Assembly: GCA_904420185.1 (NCBI GenBank)
Contig: CAJFUJ010000034.1
Coordinates: 1-51,121, forward strand
Direction: 5' to 3'
DNA from: an uncultured Butyricicoccus sp.
GTDB lineage: Bacteria > Bacillota > Clostridia > Oscillospirales > Butyricicoccaceae
DNA: 51,121 nucleotides
Below the pieces are notes generated by a model. It did no database searches, was not told where the DNA came from, and saw only the letters and a list, made by a program, of their open reading frames with translations. Each line of letters opens with the position of its first letter. Position 1 is the first letter of the stretch. Made by a program: the position numbers and the translations under genes. Shown here piece by piece: positions 35,784 through 44,244 of the stretch.

Positions 35784-35877
35784 AAAAAACGCGGCATCAG
35801 GCCGCGCTATTGCACAGCCCCACCGCGTAATTCGCAAGGTAAAGACTTGTGTAGGCACTTCACTGTGCCGGATTGTG
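35784..35877 (-). ncRNA. Candidate small RNA
   Basis: No gene covers 35724-36226. On its minus strand a promoter (35884-35912) predicts a start near 35877, and a terminator CGCGGC-CTGAT-GCCGCG followed by TTTTTT ends at 35784, giving a transcript of about 94 bases with no reading frame. It has a 5' hairpin GGCAC/GTGCC (35853-35868 region) and an alternative pairing GCACAG with CTGTGC. It does not resemble SRP RNA, 6S, tmRNA or a riboswitch class I can name. The rest of the gap holds AT-rich sequence and the rpsO promoter. Confidence 0.5.
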
Positions 35878-35883
35878 ATAAAA

Positions 35884-35912
35884 ATTATAACCTTTGCCGT
35901 CGAATTGCGCAA
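35884..35912 (-). promoter_or_regulatory. Promoter of the candidate small RNA
   Basis: Minus-strand TTGCGC (35907-35912), exactly 17 bases, TATAAT (35884-35889). There is no minus-strand gene downstream before the hypothetical membrane gene's 3' end. Confidence 0.58.
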
Positions 35913-36087
35913 GGTGAAAAATTCATAAATTTTTTGTGTACAAACTGTAAACAAAGCAGCAACTTGCCAAAGTATACCTTTTTACGGGGGATTCAAGACG
36001 GGGAGAAAATGGGAAGCTCCTGCCGGCGCACCCCGCGCCTCTGGCAAAAAAACCGCGCCACAGCCCAAAAACCCGCGCGCCGACCCC

Positions 36088-36116
36088 TTTACAAACCCGC
36101 GCGCATATGCTACACT
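36088..36116 (+). promoter_or_regulatory. Promoter of rpsO
   Basis: TTTACA (36088-36093), 17-base spacer, extended -10 TGcTACACT (36111-36116). The leader to the ATG is about 105 bases. Confidence 0.75.
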
Positions 36117-36149
36117 TAGATTCGCCCCATGTTTCGTTCAGGGAGACAA

Positions 36150-36210
36150 GGCGTGTGCAGCACGCCCCATCACCAGCCCTTTACGCAGCGTGTGGGGACA
36201 AAACAAAAGA
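36150..36210 (+). promoter_or_regulatory. Structured rpsO leader
   Basis: GGCGTG-TGCAG-CACGCC forms a perfect 6-bp hairpin, followed by CCCCAtCAC pairing with GTGTGGGG about 17 bases later. S15 is known to repress its own mRNA through leader structures in several bacteria, so autoregulation is plausible. No match to a named S15 leader class was verified. Confidence 0.42.
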
Positions 36211-36226
36211 AAGGTGAATTTTCCCC

Positions 36227-36493
36227 ATGATTCGTAAGGAAGTCAAGACCTCGGTCATCGAGGCAAACCGTACCCACGAAAACGACACCGGCTCGCCCGA
36301 AGTGCAGGTGGCCATTCTGACCGCCCGCATCCAGGAGCTGACCGAGCACCTCAAGCAGCACCCCAAGGACAACCATTCCCGCCGTGGCCTGCTCAAGATG
36401 GTCGGTAAGCGCCGCAGCATGTTGGCGTACTTGCAGCGCAAGGACATCAACCGCTATCGTGAGCTCATCAAGAAGCTGGGCATCCGTAAGTAA
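36227..36493 (+). CDS. rpsO: 30S ribosomal protein S15
   Basis: 88 residues. Typical S15: [33 protein letters not shown] and [14 protein letters not shown]. Binds 16S rRNA central domain early in 30S assembly. AAAGGTG upstream of ATG. A weak terminator stem follows at 36500, then pnp, the usual rpsO-pnp order. Confidence 0.98.
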   Translation: MIRKEVKTSVIEANRTHENDTGSPEVQVAILTARIQELTEHLKQHPKDNHSRRGLLKMVGKRRSMLAYLQRKDINRYRELIKKLGIRK

Positions 36494-36499
36494 GACAAG

Positions 36500-36526
36500 A
36501 AGGGGGGCGGGAGCGCCTCCCTTTCC
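36500..36526 (+). terminator. Weak terminator or processing stem after rpsO
   Basis: AAGGGGGGCG / CGCCTCCCTT with a GGAG loop (one G-U pair), followed by only TTTCC. Partial read-through into pnp is likely. Confidence 0.5.
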
Positions 36527-36593
36527 GCATTCTTACATCTTAAAAAGATAGTGGAATGCACCCGGGGCGTTTCCCCAGGGAGCCATGCAGTTA

Positions 36594-36719
36594 TTAGCAG
36601 TTGAAGGACAAGCCGGGCAGTGGGTCCGGCCTGCGCTTCAAGTGCTAAAAACTGCCGGTTCCCCGCAAAAACTGCGCTGCCCGGCTTTGGGGCGCGCGTT
36701 ATTTTAAAGGAGGCAGTTT
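36594..36719 (+). promoter_or_regulatory. Structured pnp leader with competing stems
   Basis: TTAGCA-G-TTGAAG (36594-36606) pairs with CTTCAA-G-TGCTAA (36636-36648). AAGCCGGGCAG (36610-36620), inside that arm, is also fully complementary to CTGCCCGGCTT (36677-36687). AAACTGCC (36649-36656) is complementary to GGCAGTTT (36712-36719), which overlaps the AAAGGAGG site just before the pnp ATG. The folds cannot all coexist, suggesting a translation switch. PNPase is known to autoregulate its leader in E. coli; here it is inference. Confidence 0.5.
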
Positions 36720-38843
36720 ATGAGCAACATCAACCATTTCGAGTTTAAAAATTACCGTGTGTTCGAAACCACCCTGGCCGGCCGCAAGCTGACCGTGGAA
36801 ACCGGCAAAATGGCCCAGCTGGCCAACGGCTCGTGCCTGGTGCGCTACGGCGAAACCGCCGTGCTGGTGACCGCAACCGCGTCGGCCAAGCCGCGCGACG
36901 GCATCGACTTTTTCCCGCTGTCGGTCGATTTTGAAGAGCGGCTGTATGCGGTGGGCCGCATCCCGGGCTCGTTTTTGCGCCGCGAAGGCCGCCCGTCGGA
37001 AAAGGCCATCCTGGCTTCCCGCCAGATCGACCGCCCCATGCGCCCGCTGTTCCCCAAGGACCTGCGCAACGATGTGTCCATCGTGTGCACGGTGCTGGAA
37101 AATGATTACGACAATTCGCCCGAAGTGGTCGGCCTGATCGGCGCGTCGATTGCGGTGTCCATTTCGGATATCCCGTTCGACTATGTGGTCGGCGGCTGCC
37201 AGGTCGGCCTGGTGGACGGCCAGGTGGTCATCAACCCGACCGCCGCCCAGCGCAAGGAAAGCCAGATGGACGTCACCCTTTGCGCCACCCGCGAAAAGAT
37301 CGTCATGATCGAGGCCGGCGCCAAGGAAGTGCCCGAGGACCAGATGTTCGACGCGCTGATGCAGGCGCACGAGGAGATCAAGGGCCTGTGCGACTTTATC
37401 CAGGGCATCAAGGACGAGATCGGCAAGCCCAAGTTCGCCTACGAACAGCACGACATCGACCACGACCTGTTCGACAAGCTGGAAGCTGCGTGCAACGACC
37501 AGTTCGAGCAGGCCATGGACACCGACGACAAGACCGTCCGCGACGCCGGTGTGCGCGAGATTGTGGATAAGTTTGTGGAATCTGTGGACGAAGCCTATCT
37601 GGAAGAACACGGCGCAAACCTGGACGAGTGCGTGGACAAGCTGCAAAAGAAGATCGTGCGCCGGTGGCTGGCAAACGGCAAGCGCGTGGACGGCCGCGGC
37701 ATGGAAGAAGTGCGCCCGCTGGCCGCAGAAGTACACGTGCTGCCGCGCGTGCACGGCTCGGGCATGTTCACCCGTGGGCAGACCCAGGTGCTGACCCTGT
37801 GCACCCTGGGCACCATCGGCGACGCGCAGGAGCTGGACACCATCTTTGAAGAAAAGGAAAAGCGCTATATCCACCATTACAACTTCCCGTCGTTCTCGGT
37901 GGGCGAGACCCGTCCGTCGCGCTCGCCGGGCCGCCGCGAAATCGGCCACGGCGCGCTGGCCGAACGCGCGCTGCTGCCGGTCATCCCGAGCGTGGAGGAA
38001 TTCCCGTATACGCTGCGGCTGGTGTCTGAGGTCATCTCGTCCAACGGCTCGACCTCGCAGGGTTCGGTCTGCGGCTCGACGCTGGCGCTCATGGACGCCG
38101 GCGTGCCGATCAAGGCGCCGGTTGCAGGCATCTCGTGCGGCCTGATTACCGACGGCGGCCAGGAAACAACCTTCACCGACATCCAGGGCGTAGAGGACTT
38201 CTATGGTGACATGGATTTCAAGGTCGCGGGTACCAAGAAGGGCATCACCGCCATCCAGGTGGATATCAAGGTGGACGGTTTGACCCCCAACATCATCCGC
38301 CAGGCGTTCGAAAAGTGCCGGGTGGCCCGGTACGGCATTTTGGACGAAATCATGCTCAAGGCCATCGCCGCGCCGCGTCCCGAGGTCTCCGAGTGGGCGC
38401 CCAAGATGACCACCATGCAGATCGACCCGGATAAGATCCGCGAGGTCATCGGCAAGGGCGGCAGCGTGATCCAGAAGATCGTCGCTGAATCGGGCGCGCA
38501 GATCGATATCAACGATGACGGCGTGATTACGATTGCAGCGGTACGCGCATCGGATGCCAATTTGGCCCAGCAGATGATCGAAGCGATTGTCAAGGAGCCC
38601 GAGGTCGGTGAGATTTACTACGGCCGGGTGGCGCGGCTGATGAACTTCGGCGCGTTTGTGACCTTGACCAACAACAAGGACGGCATGGTGCATATCTCCA
38701 AGATTGCCGACCATCGGATCAATAAGGTGGAGGATGCGCTCAAGGTCGGGGACATGGTCTGGGTAAAGGTCATCGAGATCGACGACAAGGGCCGGATCAA
38801 CCTGTCGATGAAGGACGTCAAGGAAGAGGAGAAGGTCCTGTAA
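36720..38843 (+). CDS. pnp: Polyribonucleotide nucleotidyltransferase
   Basis: 707 residues. Two RNase PH domains (first about 10-140; second about 320-530 with GETRPSRSPGRREIGHGALAERAL in part: PSRSPGRREIGHG), the helical domain between, then KH (about 555-615, IREVIGKGGSVIQKI) and S1 (about 625-695, GRVARLMNFGAFVTL). Phosphorolytic 3'-5' exoribonuclease of the degradosome. AAAGGAGG upstream. The stop is followed by palindromic element copy C. Confidence 0.98.
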   Translation: MSNINHFEFKNYRVFETTLAGRKLTVETGKMAQLANGSCLVRYGETAVLVTATASAKPRDGIDFFPLSVDFEERLYAVGRIPGSFLRREGRPSEKAILASRQIDRPMRPLFPKDLRNDVSIVCTVLENDYDNSPEVVGLIGASIAVSISDIPFDYVVGGCQVGLVDGQVVINPTAAQRKESQMDVTLCATREKIVMIEAGAKEVPEDQMFDALMQAHEEIKGLCDFIQGIKDEIGKPKFAYEQHDIDHDLFDKLEAACNDQFEQAMDTDDKTVRDAGVREIVDKFVESVDEAYLEEHGANLDECVDKLQKKIVRRWLANGKRVDGRGMEEVRPLAAEVHVLPRVHGSGMFTRGQTQVLTLCTLGTIGDAQELDTIFEEKEKRYIHHYNFPSFSVGETRPSRSPGRREIGHGALAERALLPVIPSVEEFPYTLRLVSEVISSNGSTSQGSVCGSTLALMDAGVPIKAPVAGISCGLITDGGQETTFTDIQGVEDFYGDMDFKVAGTKKGITAIQVDIKVDGLTPNIIRQAFEKCRVARYGILDEIMLKAIAAPRPEVSEWAPKMTTMQIDPDKIREVIGKGGSVIQKIVAESGAQIDINDDGVITIAAVRASDANLAQQMIEAIVKEPEVGEIYYGRVARLMNFGAFVTLTNNKDGMVHISKIADHRINKVEDALKVGDMVWVKVIEIDDKGRINLSMKDVKEEEKVL

Positions 38844-38867
38844 GCGACCACCACCCCCTTCGAAAAG

Positions 38868-38900
38868 AGGGCCTGGGGACGTGTCCCCAGGCCCCTTTTT
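38868..38900. terminator. Bidirectional terminator, element copy C
   Basis: GGCCTGGGGAC (38870-38880), GT, GTCCCCAGGCC (38883-38893), then CCTTTTT on the plus strand and a CTCTTTTC run on the minus strand. It lies between the convergent pnp and pseudouridine synthase genes. The core is the same palindrome as in copies B and D. Confidence 0.82.
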
Positions 38901-38913
38901 GGGGTGCGGCGGT

Positions 38914-39879
38914 TTATGGGAAGGCGGGGAAGTAGCGCTGCACAAAGGGCACGTTTTGAACGGTGAAGGTCTGGCCGTTGAGGTAATTTAATGCGCCGGC
39001 GCTGCTTTGGAAGGCGAAGGTCAATTGATAGGCGTACAGCAATTGGCCGCTTTCTCCGCGCTTGCGGTTTTCTTCGCCCAGGCCATACTTGCCGTCGCCC
39101 AGCAGCGGGCACCCAATCGATGCCATCTGCGCCCGGATCTGATGGGTTCTGCCGGTCAGCAGGGTGCATTCCACCAGCGACAGCCCGTTCTGGGTGGCAA
39201 GGGTGCGGTAGAGCGTTGCCGCGGGTTTGGCCCCTGGCGCGGGATGGCGGAACACCTGTACCTGCTTGCGCCGTTCATCCCGCCGCAGATACCCGTCAAT
39301 CCGCCCACTGGCCGGTTTGGGCTGGCCGCAGACCACGCAAAGGTAGCGCTTGGTCAGCTCATGGGACTTGATTTTGTCGTTTAGGATGCGCAGCGCCTCG
39401 GCCGTTTTGGCGGCGATGACGATCCCGCCGGTGTTGCGGTCGATGCGGTTGCACAGGGCCGGGGCAAAGGAGGCGGCATCCGCCGGGTCCCATTGGCCGG
39501 TCTGGTAGAGATAGGCCTGGATGTGGGCGATGAGCGTGTCCGCCCCGCCGCGCTCGTCGGCGTGGACCACCAGCCCTGCCGGCTTGTCGGCTAGCAGGAT
39601 GTGTTCGTCTTGGTATACAATTGTAAGGCGCGGCACGGCGATTTTTTTGTAGGCCTGTTCGTCCGAAGGGGTTTCAAAAAACTCGTCGTTGATGTATAAT
39701 TGAAGCAGATCCCCTGGCTGCAAGCGATAGGCCGGCTCGGTGCGGCCCCCGTTGACCTTGATGCGCTTTAACCGGCAATATTTGTGCATCAGCCCGGCCG
39801 GCAGCCGGGGAACTGCCTTTTCAAGGAATTTGTTCAAACGCTGGCCCCCGTCGTTGGGGGAAATGGTGTATGCGCGCAA
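38914..39879 (-). CDS. RluA-family pseudouridine synthase
   Basis: 321 residues from a TTG start at 39879 (LRAYTISPNDGGQRLNKFL), which has GGAGGGACAGC upstream; longer frame upstream lacks a ribosome binding site. N-terminal S4 RNA-binding domain (about 12-75), then the RluA catalytic domain with the signature RIDRNTGGIVI carrying the essential Asp (usual form HRLDxxTSG) and LLTGRTHQIRAQM. Makes pseudouridine in rRNA or tRNA; position specificity is not readable. Convergent with pnp, divergent from yceD. Confidence 0.93.
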   Translation of the reverse strand: MRAYTISPNDGGQRLNKFLEKAVPRLPAGLMHKYCRLKRIKVNGGRTEPAYRLQPGDLLQLYINDEFFETPSDEQAYKKIAVPRLTIVYQDEHILLADKPAGLVVHADERGGADTLIAHIQAYLYQTGQWDPADAASFAPALCNRIDRNTGGIVIAAKTAEALRILNDKIKSHELTKRYLCVVCGQPKPASGRIDGYLRRDERRKQVQVFRHPAPGAKPAATLYRTLATQNGLSLVECTLLTGRTHQIRAQMASIGCPLLGDGKYGLGEENRKRGESGQLLYAYQLTFAFQSSAGALNYLNGQTFTVQNVPFVQRYFPAFP

Positions 39880-39916
39880 AAGCTGTCCCTCCGTTTTTTT
39901 GTTGGTCTTGCCTTTC

Positions 39917-39945
39917 AGTATACCCCCGGACAGACAAAAAGAAAA
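39917..39945 (-). promoter_or_regulatory. Weak promoter of the pseudouridine synthase
   Basis: Minus-strand TATACT (39917-39922) about 38 bases before the TTG start. The -35 region is T-rich (TTTTCT) without a good match. Confidence 0.42.
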
Positions 39946-39968
39946 TGCGCTTTTTGAATGAAATTTTG

Positions 39969-39998
39969 TTGACAAGGCAGCCGAAAGTATTGTATACT
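39969..39998 (+). promoter_or_regulatory. Promoter of yceD-rpmF
   Basis: TTGACA (39969-39974), 18-base spacer, TATACT (39993-39998). One of the strongest promoters in the window, as fits a ribosomal protein operon. Confidence 0.83.
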
Positions 39999-40023
39999 AT
40001 CTGATGTACCATGTGAGGTAGGT

Positions 40024-40530
40024 ATGAAGATTGATTTAAAAAAGTTGAGCGGCGTCCATGGCAGTGCGCTCCCCTTTTCTGGCAGCGCCGACCTGTCTCA
40101 GGAAATGCTCTATGGCGAATTTCCCTTTCAAACCCCGGTGCAGTACCAGGGCAAGATTGTCAACCATTTGGGCGTGCTCAGCCTGCAAGCTGTGGTGCGG
40201 GCAACCTATGCCACCCACTGCGCGCGCTGCTTTGCCCCGCTGCAAATCCCGCTGGAAGCTGCGGTCCAAGCCGTGCTCTCCCGCGAGGACGCCGAAGAAG
40301 AAGGTGTGCTCCATATAGACGGGGATACCGTTGAGGTGGAGGATGCACTCATCCCCGAGCTGCTGTTGCAGGTCCGCATGACCTATCTCTGCAAGGAGGA
40401 CTGCAAAGGCTTGTGTCCGGTTTGCGGTGTAAATCGGAATGTGTCGGTTTGTTCCTGCCAGCCCAAGCAGATCGATCCGCGTCTGGCTGGGCTCGCGGCC
40501 CTTCTCAAAGACAAACCGGGACAAGGCTAA
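40024..40530 (+). CDS. YceD/DUF177 family protein
   Basis: 168 residues. The DUF177 core includes [11 protein letters not shown] (CxxC) and a second cysteine set [13 protein letters not shown] in the conserved end region. The family lies next to rpmF in most bacteria and is linked to 23S rRNA accumulation. ATG follows GAGGTAGGT. 44 bases separate it from rpmF. Normal length. Confidence 0.93.
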   Translation: MKIDLKKLSGVHGSALPFSGSADLSQEMLYGEFPFQTPVQYQGKIVNHLGVLSLQAVVRATYATHCARCFAPLQIPLEAAVQAVLSREDAEEEGVLHIDGDTVEVEDALIPELLLQVRMTYLCKEDCKGLCPVCGVNRNVSVCSCQPKQIDPRLAGLAALLKDKPGQG

Positions 40531-40574
40531 GAGTTGCATCCGTTGAGTTCAATAGAGGTAGGAGGTGTTACCAG

Positions 40575-40757
40575 ATGGCAGTACCCAAGAGAAAGACATC
40601 CAAAGCGCGGCGTGACAAGCGTCGCAGCTCCCATTGGAAGCTCTCGCTTCCCAATATGTCCAAGTGTCCCAACTGCGGCGCCTTCAAGCTTTCGCATAGA
40701 ATGTGCAAGTCGTGCGGACACTATAACAGCCGCGAGGTCGTAAAGGTCGAGGCCTGA
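40575..40757 (+). CDS. rpmF: 50S ribosomal protein L32
   Basis: 60 residues from ATG 40575 ([18 protein letters not shown]), with AGGAGGTG upstream; the longer frame is not real. Zinc-type L32: [18 protein letters not shown] carries four cysteines, so this is the Zn-binding form rather than the Cys-free paralogue. Confidence 0.97.
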   Translation: MAVPKRKTSKARRDKRRSSHWKLSLPNMSKCPNCGAFKLSHRMCKSCGHYNSREVVKVEA

Positions 40758-40787
40758 CCGTCCGTGGCACTCCATGAAGTTTGAGAG

Positions 40788-40814
40788 AGGGGAAGCTTCG
40801 GCTTCCCCTATTTT
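40788..40814 (+). terminator. Terminator of yceD-rpmF
   Basis: AGGGGAAGC / GCTTCCCCT with a stable TTCG tetraloop, then ATTTTCATT. Confidence 0.82.
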
Positions 40815-40865
40815 CATTCCGGCGCGCCCCATGCGCTGAAAAATTGACAAAGAGAGGGTTGCCAG

Positions 40866-42248
40866 ATGGCGGCTAAAATTGTAAATATCGAGCAAGGCTC
40901 CCCGGCAGAACGCGCCGGCGTGCGCATTGGCGAGCGCCTGCTGCAAATGAACGATTGTGTCATCCACGACGTGTTGGACTTCCAGTTTGAAAGCTATGAG
41001 GCAAACGTGACCTTGTTGCTGGAGGACGAGCAGGGCCACACCCGCTTGGTCGAGGTGGAAAAGGATTTGGCCCAGCCGCTCGGACTGACGTTCGATTCCT
41101 ACCTGATGGATGACATTCGCACGTGTAAGAACAAATGTATGTTCTGTTTTATCGACCAGTTGCCCAAGGGAATGCGCGAAAGCCTGTACGTAAAGGATGA
41201 CGACTTCCGTCTGTCTTTCCTGTACGGCAACTACATTTCGCTGACAAATTTGACGCCCGAGGACATCGACCGCATCCTGCTTCAGCGCATCTCGCCGCTG
41301 AACATTTCGGTCCATACCACCGACCCCGACCTGCGCAACGCCATGATGGGCAACCGCAAGGCCGGCGAATCGCTGCGCTACCTGCGGCGCCTGGCGGAGT
41401 TTAACATCTCAATCCGCTGCCAGATCGTTTTGTGTGAGGGGATCAATGACGGGGAAGTGCTCCTGCACACCCTCAGGACCCTCAAAGGGATGTACCCTTC
41501 GGTCAACAGCATTTCGGTGGTGCCGTATTGCGGCACCCGCCACCGCGAGGGGCTCTATCCCCTCAAGCCCATCAGCGTGCCCGCCGCCAAACGCACCATC
41601 CGCCTGGTCGAGGGCTTTGCCCGCAACTGCTTAAAGCAGATGGACACCCACCTGGCCTGGTGCAGCGATGAGTTCTACATCCGCGCTGGCCTGATCGGCC
41701 GGATGCACACGACCAAGTACTATGAGGATTTTTCCCAGTTTGAAAACGGCGTGGGCGCACTGCCGCTGCTCATGCGGGAGTTCCGGGAGGCGCTGCCCCA
41801 AGTCAAGGGCAAGCAGGCCGCTTCGTTCACCGTGGCCACCGGCGAGTCGTTCGCCCCCATCCTGGCCAAGCTGCTCGACGAAGCCAAAAACGTGGCGGAC
41901 GGCGAATTCTCCTTCCAGGTGGTCCCCATCCGCAACGACTTCTTCGGCGGCAGCGTGACCACCGCCGGGCTGATCACGGGGCAGGACCTGGTCAGCCAGC
42001 TGTCCGGCCGCGACCTGGGCGGCCGGCTGCTGATCACCGGCCAGATGCTGCGCGGCGGGGCCAAGGACCCGGTCTTTTTGGACGATATGACGGTGGACCA
42101 GGTCAGCGAAACGCTGGGCGTACCCATCCAGATCGTGGGCATCGAGGGCAAGGACCTGCTGGAGCAGATCTTTGAAATGGAAATTGACGCTGGCGAACCG
42201 GCGTACGGGTTCAAGCCTGTGCCCGGGTTTGCGTCTGCGTACGAGTAA
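40866..42248 (+). CDS. DUF512 radical-SAM-like protein with PDZ domain
   Basis: 460 residues. N-terminal PDZ-like domain (about 3-70, IVNIEQGSPAERAGVRIGERL), then a radical SAM core whose cluster motif is CKNKCMFCFIDQ (C-x3-C-x2-C, about residues 87-94), and the C-terminal DUF512 domain (about 230-440). The family is widespread in Clostridia and cyanobacteria with no established substrate. It is almost always beside der, as here (12-base gap). A bare TTGACA lies just upstream, but without a usable -10. Confidence 0.9.
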   Translation: MAAKIVNIEQGSPAERAGVRIGERLLQMNDCVIHDVLDFQFESYEANVTLLLEDEQGHTRLVEVEKDLAQPLGLTFDSYLMDDIRTCKNKCMFCFIDQLPKGMRESLYVKDDDFRLSFLYGNYISLTNLTPEDIDRILLQRISPLNISVHTTDPDLRNAMMGNRKAGESLRYLRRLAEFNISIRCQIVLCEGINDGEVLLHTLRTLKGMYPSVNSISVVPYCGTRHREGLYPLKPISVPAAKRTIRLVEGFARNCLKQMDTHLAWCSDEFYIRAGLIGRMHTTKYYEDFSQFENGVGALPLLMREFREALPQVKGKQAASFTVATGESFAPILAKLLDEAKNVADGEFSFQVVPIRNDFFGGSVTTAGLITGQDLVSQLSGRDLGGRLLITGQMLRGGAKDPVFLDDMTVDQVSETLGVPIQIVGIEGKDLLEQIFEMEIDAGEPAYGFKPVPGFASAYE

Positions 42249-42260
42249 AGGAGGAATCGC

Positions 42261-43592
42261 ATGGCAAAGCCGATCGTGGCCATTGTTGGCCGGCCTAACG
42301 TGGGGAAATCCCAGCTTTTTAACCGGCTGGCAGGCAAGCGGCTGAGCATTGTAGAAGATACACCGGGCGTGACGCGCGACCGGCTGTATGCCGACGCCGA
42401 ATGGCGGGGCCGGACCTTTTCGCTGATCGACACCGGCGGCATCGAGCCGTCAAACGACAACGAGATCCTGAAGTTTATGCGCGAACAGGCCGAGGCCGCC
42501 ATCGGCCACGCCGACGTGATCGTGTTCTTGACCGACCTCAAAACCGGCGTGACCGCTGCCGACGAGCAGGTGGCCGGTCTGTTGCAGCGGGCCGGCAAGC
42601 CCATCGTACTGGCGGTCAACAAGTGCGACAAGCCGGGCGCGCCCGACCCCAATTTGTTTGAGTTTTATAATCTGGGGCTGGGCGACCCCTTCGGCATCTC
42701 CGCCCTGCACGGCTATGGCGTGGGCGAGCTGCTGGACGCGGTGTATGAACACTTCCCGCCCCAGGAGACGGGCGACGAGGGCGAGGGCCGCATCCGCCTG
42801 GCCCTCATTGGCAAGCCCAATGTGGGCAAGTCCAGCCTGCTCAACCGGGTGCTCGGCGAGGAGCGGGTGATCGTCTCGGACATGGCCGGCACCACCCGCG
42901 ACAGCGTGGACGCCGATGTGGACAACCCCTATGGGCACTTTACCCTCATCGATACAGCCGGCATCCGCCGCAAGTCCAAGGTGCTCGAGCGCATCGAGAA
43001 ATTTTCGGTCATGCGCTCGCTCATGGCCATCGAGCGGTGCGACGTGTGCGTGCTCATGGTGGACGCCGCCGAAGGCGTCACCGAGCAGGACGCCAAGGTG
43101 GCCGGCGAGGCCCACAACGCCGGCAAGGCGTGCGTGGTGCTGGTCAACAAATGGGACCTGGTGGAAAAGGACGACAAGACCATGCGCCAATACACCGCCC
43201 GGGTGCGGGAAAAGCTGTCCTTCATGCCCTATGCGCCCATCCTGTTCGTGTCGGCGCGCACCGGGCAGCGGGTGGACCGCCTGTTTGAACTGGCCGCCAT
43301 GGCCTATGCGCAAAACCACAAACGGGTGCCGACCGGGCAGCTCAACGCGGTGCTGTCCGAGGCGACCGCCCGGGTGCAGCCGCCCACCGACAAGGGGCGC
43401 AGGCTCAAGATCTACTACGCCACCCAGGCCAGCGTGGCGCCCCCGGCGTTTGTGTTCTTTTGCAACGATGCGCGGCTGTTCCATTTTTCCTACCAGCGGT
43501 ACCTGGAAAACCAGATCCGCAGCACGTTCGACCTGACCGGCACGCCGGTGCGCATCATCGTGCGCCAGCGCGGCGACAAACCGGCCCATTGA
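42261..43592 (+). CDS. der: Ribosome biogenesis GTPase Der
   Basis: 443 residues. Two GTPase domains in tandem: G1 GRPNVGKSQLFNR, G3 DTGG, NKCD; and GKPNVGKSSLLNR, DTAGIRRK, NKWD. A KH-like C-terminal domain follows (about 350-443). Needed for 50S assembly. AAAGGAGG upstream. In the first G1 the usual Ser-Thr pair is Ser-Gln, a common minor variant. Confidence 0.97.
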   Translation: MAKPIVAIVGRPNVGKSQLFNRLAGKRLSIVEDTPGVTRDRLYADAEWRGRTFSLIDTGGIEPSNDNEILKFMREQAEAAIGHADVIVFLTDLKTGVTAADEQVAGLLQRAGKPIVLAVNKCDKPGAPDPNLFEFYNLGLGDPFGISALHGYGVGELLDAVYEHFPPQETGDEGEGRIRLALIGKPNVGKSSLLNRVLGEERVIVSDMAGTTRDSVDADVDNPYGHFTLIDTAGIRRKSKVLERIEKFSVMRSLMAIERCDVCVLMVDAAEGVTEQDAKVAGEAHNAGKACVVLVNKWDLVEKDDKTMRQYTARVREKLSFMPYAPILFVSARTGQRVDRLFELAAMAYAQNHKRVPTGQLNAVLSEATARVQPPTDKGRRLKIYYATQASVAPPAFVFFCNDARLFHFSYQRYLENQIRSTFDLTGTPVRIIVRQRGDKPAH

Positions 43593-43605
43593 AGGGAGTG
43601 AGGCG

Positions 43606-44235
43606 ATGGGAATCCTGGACTGTTTCATCATTGCTGCGGCATCGTACCTGCTCGGCTCGCTCAACTTTGCCATCATCATCTGCAAGCTGACGCTCAAAAA
43701 GGACATCCGCGCCTATGGCAGCGGCAACGCCGGCCTGACCAACGCCTACCGCACCATGGGCGCCGGCAAAACCGTGCTGGTGCTTGTGGGCGACATCGCC
43801 AAGGCAGCCATCGCGCTGGCCATTGGCGGGGTGCTGGCCGGGATGATGGGCAAGCTGCTGGCCGGTGTGTTTGTCATAGTGGGGCATGTGTTCCCGGTGT
43901 ATTTTGGCTTTCGCGGCGGCAAAGGCGTGCTGGTCGGCGCGACCATGCTGGTGTTCTTGGACTGGCGGATCTTCTTGGTGGCGCTGGTGCTGTTTGTTGT
44001 GGCGGTGGGCCTGACCCGGTGGATTTCGCTGGGCTCGATTGTGGGGGCGGTCAGCTTCCCGGTGAGTATGCAGGTGTTCCACCACGACCCGGCCTTGACC
44101 GTCACCGCGGCGCTGATGTCGGCGGCGGTCATCTTCATGCACCGCAGCAACATCCGGCGCATCCTGGCGGGCCAGGAAAACCGGTTCTCGCTGCACGCCA
44201 AACCGCAAATCCCACCTGACGATGAAAAAAAGTGA
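43606..44235 (+). CDS. plsY: Acyl-phosphate glycerol-3-phosphate acyltransferase
   Basis: 209 residues. Five membrane segments and the PlsY motifs: YLLGSLNFAI, GSGNAGLTNAYR (motif 1, normally GSGNxGATN) and FRGGKGVLVG. Adds the first acyl chain to glycerol 3-phosphate. The next gene supplies that substrate. Confidence 0.96.
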   Translation: MGILDCFIIAAASYLLGSLNFAIIICKLTLKKDIRAYGSGNAGLTNAYRTMGAGKTVLVLVGDIAKAAIALAIGGVLAGMMGKLLAGVFVIVGHVFPVYFGFRGGKGVLVGATMLVFLDWRIFLVALVLFVVAVGLTRWISLGSIVGAVSFPVSMQVFHHDPALTVTAALMSAAVIFMHRSNIRRILAGQENRFSLHAKPQIPPDDEKK

Positions 44236-44244
44236 GGGCTGCAT

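Noticed and set aside
35847-36119. Possible 90-residue Cys-containing protein from a TTG in the gap before rpsO
   Set aside because: Poor start signal, no family likeness, low-complexity basic end, and it runs over the rpsO promoter.
36541-36719. T-box or known riboswitch ahead of pnp
   Set aside because: No T-box sequence, specifier loop or antiterminator with T run. The pairing pattern points to control of translation start instead.
36699-38945. Very long open frame on the minus strand opposite pnp (similar ones opposite the mutase gene, the FG-GAP gene and others)
   Set aside because: A shadow of GC-rich codon use in the real gene. It has no ribosome binding site, promoter or recognisable domain, and the plus-strand protein is unmistakable.
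40844-40849. TTGACA just before the DUF512 gene
   Set aside because: The only -10-like sequence (TAAAAT, 40874-40879) is 24 bases away and inside the gene, so it is not a usable promoter.
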